DNA of 64,000 nt, taken from assembly GCF_002999135.1 (NCBI RefSeq), contig NZ_CP027229.1, positions 1,054,001-1,118,000 of the forward strand, read 5' to 3'. Source of the DNA: Capnocytophaga sp. oral taxon 878. GTDB taxonomy: Bacteria; Bacteroidota; Bacteroidia; Flavobacteriales; Flavobacteriaceae. The notes under the pieces are model-generated. The model was not told the DNA's origin. It made no database searches and saw only the letters and a list, made by a program, of their open reading frames with translations. A program made the position numbers and the translations under genes. Positions 1-7,426 of this stretch are shown here, in pieces; position 1 is the first letter of the stretch, and each line of letters opens with the position of its first letter.

Positions 1-855
1 ATTGAGGTTCGGAGAGTATGGAGGCAAGAAAATTTGCTTGATTCTATTATCTTCTACCCAGTTTTGAAGTTCTTTATTGTGATAGTAGCGAGCATTATCG
101 GATATAATATAAATATTTTTAGCGTTTGGATGCTTTTTAAGAGCTAATTCGTAAAGTTCTTTTGTTGATTCTGCATTAACGCATTCACAATCAAGAGCTA
201 TTACATCTGTAACATCATAAGCATTAAGTAAACCATTAATATTCACTCTATCACGCCCACTAACTGTTGGTTGTTGAAACTCTTTACCTTTCTCTATCCA
301 AGCATAAGTGGAACGGCTGTTGTGCGTAGGATGAACACCATCGGCAAAATACACCACATCCCCTTCTTCCTTTTCTTGAAGAATTTTAGAGAGTGCTTCA
401 GCAAATAGTTTTTGTTTTAAAGGATCCGCTTCACAAGGCACTTCGGTTGTTTTCTTGTAGGAAAAACCAATTCTGTTAAGTAAATCAGCCATTCCTTGTG
501 GAGTATAGGTAACTTCAAAAGTGTCTTTAACCCATTGAGATACTTGTTTTGCATCTGTATAAAGATGTGTGCGTAACTCTTGTTTTAAGGATTCTATTTG
601 AAAAATATTAAGCAGACCTTGATAACCTCTATAACGATTCTCAAGGAGTTTATCTAGTCCTCCTTCAAGATATAAGGAACGATAACGATAAACAGTAGAA
701 ATGTCTATACCCAAGCAATCAGCAACAAAAATAGGAGTATTGCCCATAGAAAGCATCAAAATGCAGGTAACTCGGGCATAATCCGAGCGACCTTGCAAGT
801 TGCGTTGGAGCTTTCTAAGTTCCTCTATTTCTGTTGGTGACACTGTTAGTTCCAT
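1..855 (-). CDS. IS630-family transposase (C-terminal end off the window)
   Basis: 285 codons are visible from an ATG at 855 to the left edge. The N-terminal part (about residues 20-75) is a helix-turn-helix DNA-binding region. A DDE_3/RNase H-like catalytic domain begins near residue 165, with the first Asp at 172 (motif YFADGVH) and the second at 253 (IISDNARYYH). The visible protein ends in YSPNLN, just before the expected third acidic residue of the IS630 signature, so the truncation is due to the window edge. The transposase cuts and pastes its own element, normally at TA dinucleotides. The reading frame is intact as far as seen, so the element may be active. The second IS end is not in view, so the terminal inverted repeats cannot be defined. 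Confidence 0.93.
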   Translation of the reverse strand, partial: MELTVSPTEIEELRKLQRNLQGRSDYARVTCILMLSMGNTPIFVADCLGIDISTVYRYRSLYLEGGLDKLLENRYRGYQGLLNIFQIESLKQELRTHLYTDAKQVSQWVKDTFEVTYTPQGMADLLNRIGFSYKKTTEVPCEADPLKQKLFAEALSKILQEKEEGDVVYFADGVHPTHNSRSTYAWIEKGKEFQQPTVSGRDRVNINGLLNAYDVTDVIALDCECVNAESTKELYELALKKHPNAKNIYIISDNARYYHNKELQNWVEDNRIKQIFLPPYSPNLN

Positions 856-863
856 AGACAATG

Positions 864-894
864 CAAAGATAATAAATCTTTTATTTATTCGCAA
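864..894 (-). promoter_or_regulatory. Promoter of the IS630 transposase
   Basis: On the minus strand, TATCTTTG (864-871) lies 20 bp downstream of TTG (892-894). This matches the Bacteroidetes consensus and ends 8 bp upstream of the transposase ATG, so the 5' leader is very short. Confidence 0.6.
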
Positions 895-896
895 TC

Positions 897-904
897 TAAA
901 TTTG
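897..904 (+). promoter_or_regulatory. -7 element TAAATTTG for the gene at 920
   Basis: A perfect TAnnTTTG element sits 15 bp before the ATG at 920. No clear TTTG is seen 19-20 bp upstream. It is back to back with the transposase promoter and may be a junction promoter formed when the IS inserted. Confidence 0.4.
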
Positions 905-919
905 TTTGACTATAATTCT

Positions 920-1267
920 ATGAAAAAGTTTGAATTTAAATACAAATTTGAGTTCTTTTGTTCCCCTATTTGGATAGAGGAAAACGTGAAGAATCCTACT
1001 CCTCGCAATGTGGAGATTGCGGATTTGGATATCAATCCGTATCTAAAGGAAGAGTTAGAGGAACTCAACCACTTGTATCAAGAGATTTTCAATGATAATT
1101 ACCCTCCTGAATCCGATTTCAAAGATACCATAAGTGAGTATATTTTCGTAAACCGCGTACTCACCTCGGCAGAACTTTTAGAGAAAGAAGTGGGAGAGCA
1201 ATACACTTTTGTCTTTGATTATCCAAAATGGAGAGAAAGAAAAGAAAAATTAAAATTAGTACAATGA
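920..1267 (+). CDS. Hypothetical protein, 115 aa, possible immunity-type protein
   Basis: I do not recognise a family. The protein is small, soluble and acidic-to-neutral, rich in Glu, Lys and aromatic residues, with no signal peptide or membrane segment. The open frame extends upstream to 800, but that part runs through the divergent transposase coding region and both promoters, so the ATG at 920 (15 bp after a TAnnTTTG box) is the better start. The stop TGA overlaps the ATG of the SUKH gene (ATGA), which implies translational coupling. Its place at the head of a run with a SUKH and a DUF4304 gene suggests, as inference only, an immunity or antitoxin-like role. Confidence 0.6.
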   Translation: MKKFEFKYKFEFFCSPIWIEENVKNPTPRNVEIADLDINPYLKEELEELNHLYQEIFNDNYPPESDFKDTISEYIFVNRVLTSAELLEKEVGEQYTFVFDYPKWRERKEKLKLVQ

Positions 1268-1860
1268 GTGCAAGAGCCTTGATATATTTTTTACAGTTGC
1301 AAATGGCTAAAAAGCCTAACTTTTTTCTATTTCGTGAAGAAGAACCCTTGGCAACTTTTCAAGAGATAGAAGTGATAGAAAAACACATAGCTGCCACGCT
1401 GCCTATTGTTTTTAAGGAATTTCAACAGAAGTTCGGGGGAGGTACTTTTGGTTATGCCGAACTCTATGCTATATCACCTAAAAGTGAGTATTATGTCTTT
1501 CAAGAACCTCTATGTCCTAATGATTTTTTTCCTATCGCTAATGATGGGACTGGTGGCTTTTATGGCTTTGTAAAGAATGAAAACGAATTTGCCGATAAGG
1601 TCTATTATTGGGATAATACACTCCAAAGAACCTCTTATCAACAAACAAAGTATAGTTTTGCTAGTTTCTTTTTGTGGAGTGCTTTCAATCTTAAAGTCAA
1701 TTGGTTTAGCGATCACCCCGATGCTCCTTATGAAACCGTTATCAAGTGCACAGATAATGGCAAATACCAAGTGTATCACACCGATGAAAGGGCAAATCTG
1801 TGGGGCGTAATCACAGAATTTGACACCCTTGAAGAAGCGATCAATAAATTTGAAAATTAG
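1264..1860 (+). CDS. SMI1/KNR4 (SUKH) family protein
   Basis: A 198-aa protein with the SUKH fold signature: an acidic helix followed by LPIVFKEFQQKFGG, then FGYAELYAI and the FFPIANDGTGG stretch typical of SMI1_KNR4 domains, roughly residues 35-190. SUKH proteins are the commonest immunity proteins of bacterial polymorphic toxin systems, usually binding and neutralising a nuclease toxin. The frame opens at 1228, but the ATG at 1264 overlaps the previous stop as ATGA and is preferred; Met at 1303 is another option. No toxin gene is visible beside it, so it may be an orphan immunity gene. The next gene begins 3 bp after its stop. Confidence 0.8.
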   Translation: MSARALIYFLQLQMAKKPNFFLFREEEPLATFQEIEVIEKHIAATLPIVFKEFQQKFGGGTFGYAELYAISPKSEYYVFQEPLCPNDFFPIANDGTGGFYGFVKNENEFADKVYYWDNTLQRTSYQQTKYSFASFFLWSAFNLKVNWFSDHPDAPYETVIKCTDNGKYQVYHTDERANLWGVITEFDTLEEAINKFEN

Positions 1861-1863
1861 CCA

Positions 1864-2295
1864 ATGAGTGCAACACTCACCTTTAACAAATCTACTATGA
1901 AAGAAAAAACAGCTACACAAATTGAGTTCGACGAGATGGTAAAAGAACTCTATCAAATACTAAAACCCTTAGGCTTTAAGAAAAAAGCACTACATTTTTA
2001 CCGAGTAGTGGAACAAAACCTGCAAATGATTTCTATTCAAAAAGGTGCTTATGGCAGCGCTGATGAAATTTATTTCACAGCAAATATCAAAAAAGCCTCT
2101 TATAAGGAACCTATCTCTTTCTATCCTGATGATAATACCCAGCGTATAGGTGATATCAAAGGCAATGGTGATATTTGGTATGAGTTTTCTGGCACTATCG
2201 TCGATATTTTTAAACGAAAACAAAAATTTAAAGAGAATAGAGAAGCCTTTTTGAGTGATATTCAGCAAATCGTGCTTCCTTATCTATCTAATTAG
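1864..2295 (+). CDS. DUF4304-family protein
   Basis: A 143-aa soluble protein. The stretch LKPLGFKKKALHFYR, followed by a short strand and IQKGAYGSADEIYFTANI, is the pattern I associate with DUF4304, a family found in immunity-gene neighbourhoods. The start at 1864 lies 3 bp after the SUKH stop; Met at 1897 is an alternative that begins right at the conserved region. There is no signal peptide or membrane segment. The tight packing with the two preceding genes and the acetyltransferase (5 bp downstream) indicates one transcription unit. Family assignment is from pattern recall; the biochemical function of the family is not known to me. Confidence 0.7.
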   Translation: MSATLTFNKSTMKEKTATQIEFDEMVKELYQILKPLGFKKKALHFYRVVEQNLQMISIQKGAYGSADEIYFTANIKKASYKEPISFYPDDNTQRIGDIKGNGDIWYEFSGTIVDIFKRKQKFKENREAFLSDIQQIVLPYLSN

Positions 2296-2300
2296 TAAAA

Positions 2301-2756
2301 ATGAACACAAAAAATGTAAACATACAGCTCGTTACCACTAACATCAATGATTTCAAAGGTCTTTTAGATGTTTTTGAAGAAGTTTTTCAGTGGGTAGACT
2401 ATCGTTATCCTACGGACGAGAAGCTACATCATTTATTGAAAAACACAAACTTTTTGGCAGTAGTAGCCAAAATAGAAAATCAAGTAGTAGGAGGTTTAAC
2501 AGCTTATATACTTGATAGTTATGAAGTAGAAAAGCCTTCTCTATACCTTCACGATTTAGGAGTGAAAGCGTGTTTCCAAAATCAAGGCATAGGCAAACAG
2601 CTAATCAACTATTTGATGGCCTATGCAAAGCAAAACGATTTTCAGGACATCTTTGTTGGTACAGAACAAGATGACAATGAAGATGCTATTGCTTTCTATA
2701 GAAAAACACCTTTCACCGATGAAACGAAGGTATTGCAATACAGTTTTCAATTGTGA
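2301..2756 (+). CDS. GNAT-family N-acetyltransferase, AAC(3)-I-like
   Basis: A 151-aa protein with the GNAT fold. The sequence VVGGLTAYILDSYE, then LYLHDLGVKACFQNQGIGKQL, contains the acetyl-CoA pyrophosphate loop (Q-x-x-G-x-G variant) at about residues 95-105. The C-terminal NEDAIAFYRK segment matches motif B. The architecture and length resemble aminoglycoside 3-N-acetyltransferase type I relatives, but many such chromosomal GNATs act on other amines, so resistance is not implied. It follows DUF4304 by 5 bp and precedes rtcB by 21 bp, in the same direction. Confidence 0.82.
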   Translation: MNTKNVNIQLVTTNINDFKGLLDVFEEVFQWVDYRYPTDEKLHHLLKNTNFLAVVAKIENQVVGGLTAYILDSYEVEKPSLYLHDLGVKACFQNQGIGKQLINYLMAYAKQNDFQDIFVGTEQDDNEDAIAFYRKTPFTDETKVLQYSFQL

Positions 2757-2777
2757 AAACCTAACACCTAAACAAAA

Positions 2778-4169
2778 ATGGCAAATTTAAAACTCAAAGG
2801 GAAAGACCTCCTCAAGTTAGGTTTCCCGAATAATCAATCTATTAATGTAGCGTTGGAAGTGATGAAACGCAATTACGCTACTAAAAACTTGGCGTATGTA
2901 AAATCCGTACTCGAAGATATATTAAAAAATCCTGCGCAGTACGAAGGTCATCTTACTTTTGGTCAGATAGCCGAAGTGCTGCTTTCGTCTACTAAAACCG
3001 AAAAACGACAGCTCAACGCTACCCGTGCGCCTTATCATATCTTTGGCGACGATATCACCGAAGAGGCAAAAACGCAACTCTATACGGCTCTCAAACTTCC
3101 TATTTCGGTAGGGGGTGCGCTGATGCCTGATGCCCATAGTGGCTATGGTTTGCCCATAGGGGGCGTACTAGCAGTGGAGAATGCAGTCATTCCTTATGGA
3201 GTGGGTTTGGACATCGGTTGCCGTATGTGCCTCAGTATCTTGGATATCCCTGTATCCTACCTTTCGGGCGCACGTGATAAGTACGAAAAAGCCCTTGTGG
3301 AGCATACGAAGTTTGGTATGTACGAAACCCACAAGTCACACGTAGACCACGAGATTTTTGACCGCGATACTTTTTCGCTAATTCCTATCCTCAAGCGATT
3401 GAAGGATAAGGCAATCAAGCAGATGGGTACTTCGGGCAGTGGCAATCACTTTGTAGAATTTGGCGAGGTAGAACTCTTGGCAGACGACCCTCAAATAGGG
3501 CTACCCAAAGGAAAATATCTCGGTATACTTTCGCATAGCGGTTCGCGTGGCTTTGGTGCTGAAATTGCCCAGTATTATGTGCGTGTGGCAGCCGAACAGT
3601 GTCCGCTCCCGAAGGAAGCCCAACAATTTGCGTGGCTTGACCTCTCGACCCACTTAGGGTTAGAGTATTGGACGGCTATGAACCTCGCAGGTGATTACGC
3701 ATCTGCCTGCCACGACGATATCCACCGCCGATTGATAAAGGCTGTAGGCGGACGATTGAGGGCGCGCATCGAGAACCACCACAATTTTGCGTGGAAAGAA
3801 ATTCACGATGGCAAGGAGGTAGTAGTACACCGCAAAGGAGCGACCCCAGCAGGAGAAGGGGTATTGGGTATTATCCCTGCCTCGATGACCGATGCCGGTT
3901 ACATCGTGCGAGGCAAAGGCAATACCGAGAGTTTCGATTCAGCTTCACACGGGGCAGGACGCGCTTTCTCGCGCAATGAGAGCAAGAACCGCTTTACCAA
4001 CTCTGATATCAAAAAAGCCCTCAAAGCCAAGGATATCACCCTCATCGGGGGTAATGCCGAAGAAGCTCCTATGGCGTATAAAAACATAGAAACCGTAATG
4101 GCTTCCCAAAGCGATTTAGTAGATATCATCGGTACTTTCCAGCCACGCATCGTGCGAATGGACAAGTAA
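2778..4169 (+). CDS. rtcB: RtcB-family RNA-splicing ligase
   Basis: A 463-aa RtcB ligase, which joins RNA 2',3'-cyclic phosphate or 3'-phosphate ends to 5'-OH ends using GTP and Mn2+. Metal and catalytic ligands are visible: D145 and C148 (GLDIGCRM), H224 (GSGNHF), H253 (LSHSGSRG), H334/H335 (ENHHNFAW) and the His that becomes guanylated, H391 (SASHGAGRAF). The sequence AHSGYGLPIGG near 120 is another family signature. Length is normal for the longer Bacteroidetes RtcB type. It is used for tRNA or damaged-RNA repair. No archease or RtcA gene is adjacent. A terminator follows, and a degenerate copy of its last ~20 codons lies 0.5 kb downstream. Confidence 0.95.
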   Translation: MANLKLKGKDLLKLGFPNNQSINVALEVMKRNYATKNLAYVKSVLEDILKNPAQYEGHLTFGQIAEVLLSSTKTEKRQLNATRAPYHIFGDDITEEAKTQLYTALKLPISVGGALMPDAHSGYGLPIGGVLAVENAVIPYGVGLDIGCRMCLSILDIPVSYLSGARDKYEKALVEHTKFGMYETHKSHVDHEIFDRDTFSLIPILKRLKDKAIKQMGTSGSGNHFVEFGEVELLADDPQIGLPKGKYLGILSHSGSRGFGAEIAQYYVRVAAEQCPLPKEAQQFAWLDLSTHLGLEYWTAMNLAGDYASACHDDIHRRLIKAVGGRLRARIENHHNFAWKEIHDGKEVVVHRKGATPAGEGVLGIIPASMTDAGYIVRGKGNTESFDSASHGAGRAFSRNESKNRFTNSDIKKALKAKDITLIGGNAEEAPMAYKNIETVMASQSDLVDIIGTFQPRIVRMDK

Positions 4170-4216
4170 TCAATTTGGCAATTTGGCAATGAGCCAATTT
4201 ATCAATAAATGATACT

Positions 4217-4253
4217 AAAAAAGCTGCTAAGCATCGCGCTTAGCAGCTTTTTT
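4217..4253 (+). terminator. Rho-independent terminator after rtcB
   Basis: The arms AAAAAAGCTGCTAAG and CTTAGCAGCTTTTTT form a strong stem with a 7-nt loop, flanked by A and T tracts on both sides. It can act in both directions. Confidence 0.85.
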
Positions 4254-4307
4254 ATAAGTCATACAGCAACCTCTCACAACAAGTTTACTCATTTTCTAAT
4301 TCACAAA

Positions 4308-4339
4308 TTTGCTAATTTTCTAATCTCATATTATTTTTG
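4308..4339 (+). promoter_or_regulatory. Promoter of the 73-aa membrane protein gene
   Basis: TTTG (4308-4311), a 20-bp spacer and TATTTTTG (4332-4339) match the Bacteroidetes promoter and lie 22 bp upstream of the ATG at 4362. This decides the start over the longer frame from 4209, which would begin inside the rtcB terminator. Confidence 0.6.
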
Positions 4340-4361
4340 TCATCAAAATATTCACTTCTGT

Positions 4362-4583
4362 ATGAAAAAGAAATTTTCCTCTCACATAAAGGATATGCTA
4401 TATGTTTTGTTGCTTCCGCTGTTTTTCATTTTCATATTGTTTATCCGCTTTTTTGATAGGATGGACGAGAAAATACATATTCGCACTATACTCGCTTGGA
4501 TATTCTCGCCCATTACTGCCCTATATATAGGGTTGCGGTGGATAGTGAGAAAGATTTTCGGTAGAAGGCGTTTATTTCATTGA
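4362..4583 (+). CDS. Small hypothetical membrane protein, 73 aa
   Basis: The protein has one clear hydrophobic segment (about residues 13-29, YVLLLPLFFIFILFIRFF) and a second weaker one (about 42-62), with a strongly basic C-terminus (RKIFGRRRLF). I recognise no family. It has its own consensus promoter. It sits alone between rtcB and a decayed rtcB 3' end, so it occupies the segment apparently inserted or duplicated there. It may be a short membrane protein or a gene fragment. Confidence 0.5.
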   Translation: MKKKFSSHIKDMLYVLLLPLFFIFILFIRFFDRMDEKIHIRTILAWIFSPITALYIGLRWIVRKIFGRRRLFH

Positions 4584-4660
4584 TAATCAAACTTCTTTTA
4601 AAATGTATTTTGTAAGGCAGCTTACAAAAGAATCTATTACTTCTAATTGACACTCTAAAT

Positions 4661-4717
4661 TTGATAGATATGATAGGTTCTTTCCAGCCACACATTGTGC
4701 AAATGGACAAGGGTTAA
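4661..4717 (+). pseudogene. Degenerate copy of the rtcB 3' end
   Basis: These bases read LIDMIGSFQPHIVQMDKG and a stop, against LVDIIGTFQPRIVRMDK and a stop at the end of rtcB (about 4114-4169). At the DNA level the final stretch beginning CTTTCCAGCCAC is nearly identical. No upstream rtcB sequence is recognisable. The remnant overlaps the stop codon of the convergent NamZ-like gene. Confidence 0.8.
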
Positions 4718-5958
4718 GGATACAATAGGTATTTCTTTCTTATTTCTTTAAACTTATCAAGATCTTTCTGCCAACTTTGCCTTATTTCGGCTTCTGATTT
4801 TCCAGTGGTAATTTGCTTTTTTAGTATATCATTACCGGCTATTTTATTGAATGAAGAAGTGAAAAAGGCTGTTTTCACAGCTTTACTTTGTTCAAATGCT
4901 TTTTGTAACCAACTGAGGTTAAGCTGTGAAAGACGTGGCGTTTTGGTAAGATCTTCACCGTAACAAAGCTTTCCATTAAACTTAGGATTCTTATCTCCAG
5001 CATTAGGGTGTGGGGTAAAACTAAATGTTGTTTTGTTAAAATATGGAGCTCCATACACTTGGAACTGTTTCTCGGTACCACGCCCCATACTAACATTTGT
5101 TCCTTCAAAAAAGCACATACTAGGATACAAATTCACCGATATATCATTAGGCAGATTGGGAGAAGGCTTAACTGGCAAACTATAAGGGGTCTGGTGGGTA
5201 TAATAAGCAAGTTTAACTACTTTAAGAGAGGCTGTAATACCTGCTTGCAGCCATTTTTCACCATTAATCATCTGGGCATACTCACCTATAGTCATACCAT
5301 ATACTACTGGTACAGGATGCATACCTATAAAACTCTTAAAGGCAGGCTGTAATACTGGGCCATCGATATAATGAGCATTGGGGTTGGGTCTATCTAGCAC
5401 AATAATAGGAATATTCTCCTCAGCACAAGCTTCCATTACATAGTGCAAGGTAGAAATATAGGTGTAAAAACGAGCTCCTACATCTTGCAAATCAAAAAGA
5501 ACAAGATCAAGCCCTTTGAGCTGTTCGGGCGTAGGTTTTTTATTTTTACCATAAAGAGATATAATAGGTAAGCCTGTTTTTGGATCTTTTCCATCTTTCA
5601 CAACTTCTCCTGCATCGGCCTGCCCTCTAAAGCCATGCTCAGGGGCAAATACTTTAGTAACCTTTATTTTTCGACTAAGTAAGGTATCTACCAAATGTAC
5701 ATAAGTATGTTTAGCTGTTTTTACTATTCCAGTTTGGTTAGTAACAATTCCTATATTTTTTCCATGCAAATCATCAATGTAAGCATACATCCTGTTTGCT
5801 CCCACTATCAGCTCTTTAAGCTGTTTATCAGCGTTTTGTACAGGATCATTAGTAAGGGTTTGGCCATTATTTTTACAAGAAATGAGGGTACATAAGAAAA
5901 AAAGTGTAACTTTGGCACCTCTAAAAGGATTAAATGTTTTGAATGTTGAATATTTCAT
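4714..5958 (-). CDS. DUF1343 lipoprotein, NamZ-like exo-beta-N-acetylmuramidase
   Basis: A 414-aa DUF1343 protein; characterised members (NamZ) release terminal N-acetylmuramic acid from peptidoglycan fragments. Family features visible include NIGIVTNQTG, APEHGFRGQADAGE, DLQDVGARFYTY, LDRPNPNAHYIDGP and NVSMGRGTEKQF. The N-terminus carries a lipoprotein signal (TLFFLCTLISC, Cys about 29), so it is probably anchored outside the inner membrane. The frame opens at 6069, but a consensus promoter at 5989-6019 places the start at the ATG at 5958. Its first 20 bp overlap the start of the divergent permease gene. It probably acts in cell-wall turnover and recycling. Confidence 0.88.
   Translation of the reverse strand: MKYSTFKTFNPFRGAKVTLFFLCTLISCKNNGQTLTNDPVQNADKQLKELIVGANRMYAYIDDLHGKNIGIVTNQTGIVKTAKHTYVHLVDTLLSRKIKVTKVFAPEHGFRGQADAGEVVKDGKDPKTGLPIISLYGKNKKPTPEQLKGLDLVLFDLQDVGARFYTYISTLHYVMEACAEENIPIIVLDRPNPNAHYIDGPVLQPAFKSFIGMHPVPVVYGMTIGEYAQMINGEKWLQAGITASLKVVKLAYYTHQTPYSLPVKPSPNLPNDISVNLYPSMCFFEGTNVSMGRGTEKQFQVYGAPYFNKTTFSFTPHPNAGDKNPKFNGKLCYGEDLTKTPRLSQLNLSWLQKAFEQSKAVKTAFFTSSFNKIAGNDILKKQITTGKSEAEIRQSWQKDLDKFKEIRKKYLLYP
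5907..5914 (+). promoter_or_regulatory. -7 element TAACTTTG for the FtsX/LolC-type permease
   Basis: A perfect TAnnTTTG lies 24 bp before the TTG start at 5939, with AAAGGA (5924-5929) in between as a possible ribosome-binding site. It is inside the DUF1343 coding region. No good -33 box is seen, so it is less certain than its divergent partner. Confidence 0.45.
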
Positions 5959-7177
5959 AGCGAAAAGAGTTATCTTTAGTAAAGGGGACAAAGGTACGAT
6001 TTCTTCACCAATTATCAAAATGGCTATAGCTGCTATTGCGATAGGAATGGTAATGATGCTTATTGCCATAGCAACTGGGACTGGGCTGCAACAAAAAATT
6101 CGTGAGAAGCTAGTAGTGTTTCACGGACATGCACAAATCTACAGTTTTGATAGTAATATCTCAGAAGTAGCTACATTGCCTGTTTCTACTGAGCAGGATT
6201 TTTACCCTTCCTTTAAGGCAGTCCCAGAGGTAACTCACATACAAGCTGTAGCTACTAAAGGCGGTATCATACGTACTGAAAATACTTATGAGTCTATCCT
6301 TGCTAAAGGGGTTGGTAAGGACTATAATTGGGCTCCTTTCCTAGATTTTATTACCCAAGGGCGTACCCCTAATGTTACAAGTGATGAGGTTACAGATGAG
6401 ATATTAATGTCTACTTACTTAGCTAATAGACTACATCTTAAACTTGGCGACCGATGTCAGGCAATATTTTTAAAAGATGAAGCAGCTCAAGCCCCTAACC
6501 AACGTAGTTTTAAAATAGTAGGACTTTATAACAGCGGTTTTCAAGAGTTTGATGCTTCATACATTTTTACAGACATCCGTCACATACAGAAGATTAACAA
6601 GTGGCAACCTAATGAAGTAGGTAACTTTGAGCTATTTATCAAGGATTTTAACCAAATAGAAGAAGTAGGTAAACAAGTATATAGCCAAGTGGGGTCATTT
6701 CTTGATTCACAAACTATTATTCAAAAATTTCCTTTTATTTTTGAATGGTTAAGTATGTTTGATTTTAATATTTACCTCATTATAGGTATAATGATAATAG
6801 TAGGAGGATTCAATATGATTACTGCTATACTTGTACTTATATTAGAAAAAACACCGCTAATAGGTACTCTTAAGAGCTTAGGAGCTTCTGACCGCAGTAT
6901 ACGAAAAATATTTCTTTACAATGCTACTTACATCATAGGTTTAGGTCTTTTATGGGGTAATGCTCTTGGTTTTCTACTGCTTTGGTTACAACAGCAATAC
7001 AGTCTTATAAAATTAGACCCTGCTACCTATTACGTAACTGAAGTACCCATAGCCTTTAACCCTTTGTGGATAGTATTACTGAACATTTGCGTACTTCTGC
7101 TTTGCTTGTTAATGCTGCTTATCCCGACTTACGTAATAACAAAAATATCACCTACCAAATCAATGAAGTTTTCATAA
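5939..7177 (+). CDS. FtsX/LolC-family ABC transporter permease
   Basis: A 412-aa membrane protein with the four-helix FtsX/MacB/LolCE topology: one N-terminal helix (about residues 25-47), a large periplasmic domain (about 48-270) and three C-terminal helices (about 278-308, 332-355, 370-400). The N-terminal sequence VEYFIAKRVIF is typical of lipoprotein-releasing LolC/E proteins, which extract lipoproteins from the inner membrane with the LolD ATPase. No in-frame ATG precedes the first helix; a TTG at 5939 just after AAAGGA gives the expected N-terminus, while the two nearby ATGs are out of frame. No ATPase gene is adjacent, as is common for this family in Bacteroidetes. Confidence 0.88.
   Translation: MNVEYFIAKRVIFSKGDKGTISSPIIKMAIAAIAIGMVMMLIAIATGTGLQQKIREKLVVFHGHAQIYSFDSNISEVATLPVSTEQDFYPSFKAVPEVTHIQAVATKGGIIRTENTYESILAKGVGKDYNWAPFLDFITQGRTPNVTSDEVTDEILMSTYLANRLHLKLGDRCQAIFLKDEAAQAPNQRSFKIVGLYNSGFQEFDASYIFTDIRHIQKINKWQPNEVGNFELFIKDFNQIEEVGKQVYSQVGSFLDSQTIIQKFPFIFEWLSMFDFNIYLIIGIMIIVGGFNMITAILVLILEKTPLIGTLKSLGASDRSIRKIFLYNATYIIGLGLLWGNALGFLLLWLQQQYSLIKLDPATYYVTEVPIAFNPLWIVLLNICVLLLCLLMLLIPTYVITKISPTKSMKFS
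5989..6019 (-). promoter_or_regulatory. Promoter of the DUF1343 gene, inside the permease gene
   Basis: On the minus strand TTTG (6016-6019), a 19-bp spacer and TACCTTTG (5989-5996) match the consensus exactly. The element lies within the first 30 codons of the divergent permease gene. Confidence 0.7.
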
Positions 7178-7356
7178 TGTAACAATCAAAAATAAATAGT
7201 TTTAAAAGGATTTTTTTAGACTTTTTTCGGTAGGAGATTCTAAGATTTATCTTGTGCAAGATGTTGCTGAATAAAACTTATTACAAAAGTATATCTTTCT
7301 ATCTTGAAATTGAAAATTATTACGCCTCTGATTAATCCAAATTAATTAATAAGAAA

Positions 7357-7385
7357 AAAGTCGTTACTTCCCAGCAACGACTTTT
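7357..7385 (-). terminator. Terminator of rpsA, bidirectional
   Basis: Arms AAAAGTCGTT and AACGACTTTT with a 9-nt loop sit 42 bp past the rpsA stop. It also faces the convergent permease gene. The rest of 7178-7426 shows only AT-rich DNA, including an isolated TACTTTTG on the minus strand at 7284-7291 without a -33 box. Confidence 0.75.
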
Positions 7386-7426
7386 CCTCATTAAAACAAA
7401 AAATTATGAAAAAAACTAAATTACTT

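Noticed and set aside
800..919. Extra N-terminal 40 codons on the 115-aa gene
   Set aside because: They run antisense through the transposase start and across both promoters; the ATG at 920 follows a TAnnTTTG box.
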